Program-made: the position numbers and the translations under genes | Source: Tenacibaculum caenipelagi | GTDB taxonomy: Bacteria > Bacteroidota > Bacteroidia > Flavobacteriales > Flavobacteriaceae | Length of the DNA stretch: 64,000 nucleotides | NCBI RefSeq assembly: GCF_004363005.1 | Contig: NZ_SNYH01000002.1 | Location: forward strand, 124,001 to 188,000 | Reading direction: 5' to 3' | Shown here: piece by piece, positions 63,076-64,000 of the stretch | Numbering within the stretch: the first letter of the stretch is position 1 | Layout: each line of letters opens with the position of its first letter | The notes under the pieces: model-generated | What the model was told of the DNA's origin: nothing | Databases searched by the model: none | The model's input: only the letters and a program-made list of their open reading frames with translations

Positions 63076-64000
63076 ATGGCAAATCAAAAACGACTTTTCT
63101 TACTCGACGCATATGCTCTTATTTTTAGAGGCTATTATGCTTTTATTAAAAATCCACGTATCAATTCAAAAGGATTAGATACCTCAGCCATTATGGGCTT
63201 TACCAATTCTTTAATGGATGTAATAAAACGTGAGAAGCCTGATTATTTAGCAGTATGTTTTGATAAAGGAGGAAGTGTAGATCGTGTAGAAGCTTTTGGT
63301 GATTATAAAGCCAACCGCCAAGAAACTCCAGAAGCCATACGTATTGCAATTCCTTATATTGAAAAAATATTAGAAGCGATGAAAATTCCTGCTATTGTAA
63401 AAGAAGGATATGAAGCTGATGATATTATAGGAACCCTAGCTAAAAAGGCTGAAAAAGAAGGTTTACAAACCTACATGGTAACACCAGATAAAGATTTTGC
63501 TCAATTGGTGTCTGACAATATTTTTATGTATCGTCCACCTCGTATGGGAAATGGTTATGAAAAATGGGGTATTGAAGAAGTAAAAGCTAAGTTTGAAGTT
63601 GAAGACCCGTTGCAAGTAATCGACTTTTTAGGTATGATGGGTGATTCTGTTGATAATATTCCTGGGTTACCTGGCGTGGGTGAAAAAACAGCTAAAAAGT
63701 TTATTGCTGCTTACGGTTCTATGGAGGGATTGCTTGCCAACACTCATGAATTAAAAGGCAAAATGAAAGAAAAGATTGAAGCTAACGCTGAACTTGGTTT
63801 ACTTTCAAAACAACTAGCTACTATTATGCTAGATGTTCCTGTTGAACTAGAGTTAGACAAACTAATTTTTGAGCAACCTAATATTGAAGCTACTAAAGAA
63901 ATTTTTACCGATTTAGAATTCCGTCGTTTAACAGATAATTTCTTAAAAACATTCGCTCCTTCTGAAGAAAGTCAAGATGGAATAAATTCAAACGTAACTG
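63076..64000 (+). CDS. polA: DNA polymerase I, 5' part
   Basis: The frame is open from the ATG at 63076 to the window end (308 residues). The N-terminus LFLLDAYALIFRGYYAF, the acidic metal ligands of the 5'-3' nuclease (GYEADDIIGTLA, TPDKDF, GMMGDSVDNIPGLPGVG with the helix-hairpin-helix) identify the flap endonuclease domain of PolA; the 3'-5' exonuclease-like and polymerase domains lie beyond the window. DNA repair and Okazaki fragment processing are its roles. Confidence 0.95.
   Translation, partial: MANQKRLFLLDAYALIFRGYYAFIKNPRINSKGLDTSAIMGFTNSLMDVIKREKPDYLAVCFDKGGSVDRVEAFGDYKANRQETPEAIRIAIPYIEKILEAMKIPAIVKEGYEADDIIGTLAKKAEKEGLQTYMVTPDKDFAQLVSDNIFMYRPPRMGNGYEKWGIEEVKAKFEVEDPLQVIDFLGMMGDSVDNIPGLPGVGEKTAKKFIAAYGSMEGLLANTHELKGKMKEKIEANAELGLLSKQLATIMLDVPVELELDKLIFEQPNIEATKEIFTDLEFRRLTDNFLKTFAPSEESQDGINSNVT

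Overview
The window looks like the chromosome of a marine-type member of the Flavobacteriaceae (Bacteroidota), perhaps close to Tenacibaculum; the genus is an inference. The evidence is low GC content, promoters with the Bacteroidota -7 box TAnnTTTG, few Shine-Dalgarno sequences, and lineage-typical families (DUF4270, DUF4252, DUF2723, a bifunctional OlsF-like acyltransferase, M43 lipoproteins, a panC / glycogen-synthase-like / DUF4270 / glmS block). I see no phage, insertion sequence, integrase or CRISPR array. Most of the window is core chromosome.

Layout. 1-459: 5' part of heme O synthase (ctaB), minus strand. 596-925: tRNA-Gly and two tRNA-Leu(UAA). 1077-5498: purine nucleoside phosphorylase, class A penicillin-binding protein, S41-like protease. 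5501-9138 (minus): radA, a YbhN-like membrane protein, panD, panC. 9235-13466 (plus): glycogen-synthase-like protein, DUF4270 lipoprotein, glmS. 13873-18775: small secreted protein, gdhA, pheS, a conserved hypothetical, an alanine/glycine:cation symporter. 18756-22874: M28 lipoprotein peptidase, small membrane protein, aspS.

22990-32358 is the most unusual stretch. A plus-strand protein resembling eukaryotic-type protein arginine methyltransferases converges on an eight-gene minus-strand cluster. In transcription order the cluster encodes a small membrane protein, a coiled-coil protein, a membrane-anchored PspA/IM30-like protein, a NitT/TauT-like substrate-binding protein fused to an OmpA peptidoglycan-binding domain, an ABC permease with an extra periplasmic insert, an ABC ATPase, a CbbX-like AAA+ ATPase with a TerB-like segment, and an amino-acid-hydroxylase-type 2OG-Fe(II) dioxygenase. 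Tight spacing suggests one operon, apart from a 106-nt gap before the AAA+ gene. I infer an envelope-associated stress or solute-sensing machine; substrate and role are unknown.

32712-45682: ClC-family protein lacking both glutamates of the proton pathway, glycerophosphodiester phosphodiesterase, YfcC-type transporter, two tandem M43 metalloprotease lipoproteins, Bax inhibitor-1-like protein, sufS, serine hydrolase, SdpI-like protein, SCO protein, site-2 protease. 45761-57047: OlsF-like acyltransferase, aspartate kinase, GNAT, large secreted protein, fbp, Mn-type sodA, thioesterase and TetR regulator sharing an operator, a cystathionine gamma-synthase-type enzyme, DinB-like protein, ArsC-like protein, DUF4252 protein. 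57135-57371: two tRNA-Gln. 57557-64000: DUF2723 membrane protein, polysaccharide deacetylase, cysteine-less thioredoxin-like protein, metallophosphoesterase, and the 5' part of polA.

Several -7 boxes lie so close to, or inside, the longest open frames that they decide the start codon (sufS, the site-2 protease) or imply nearly leaderless mRNAs (panD, sufS).
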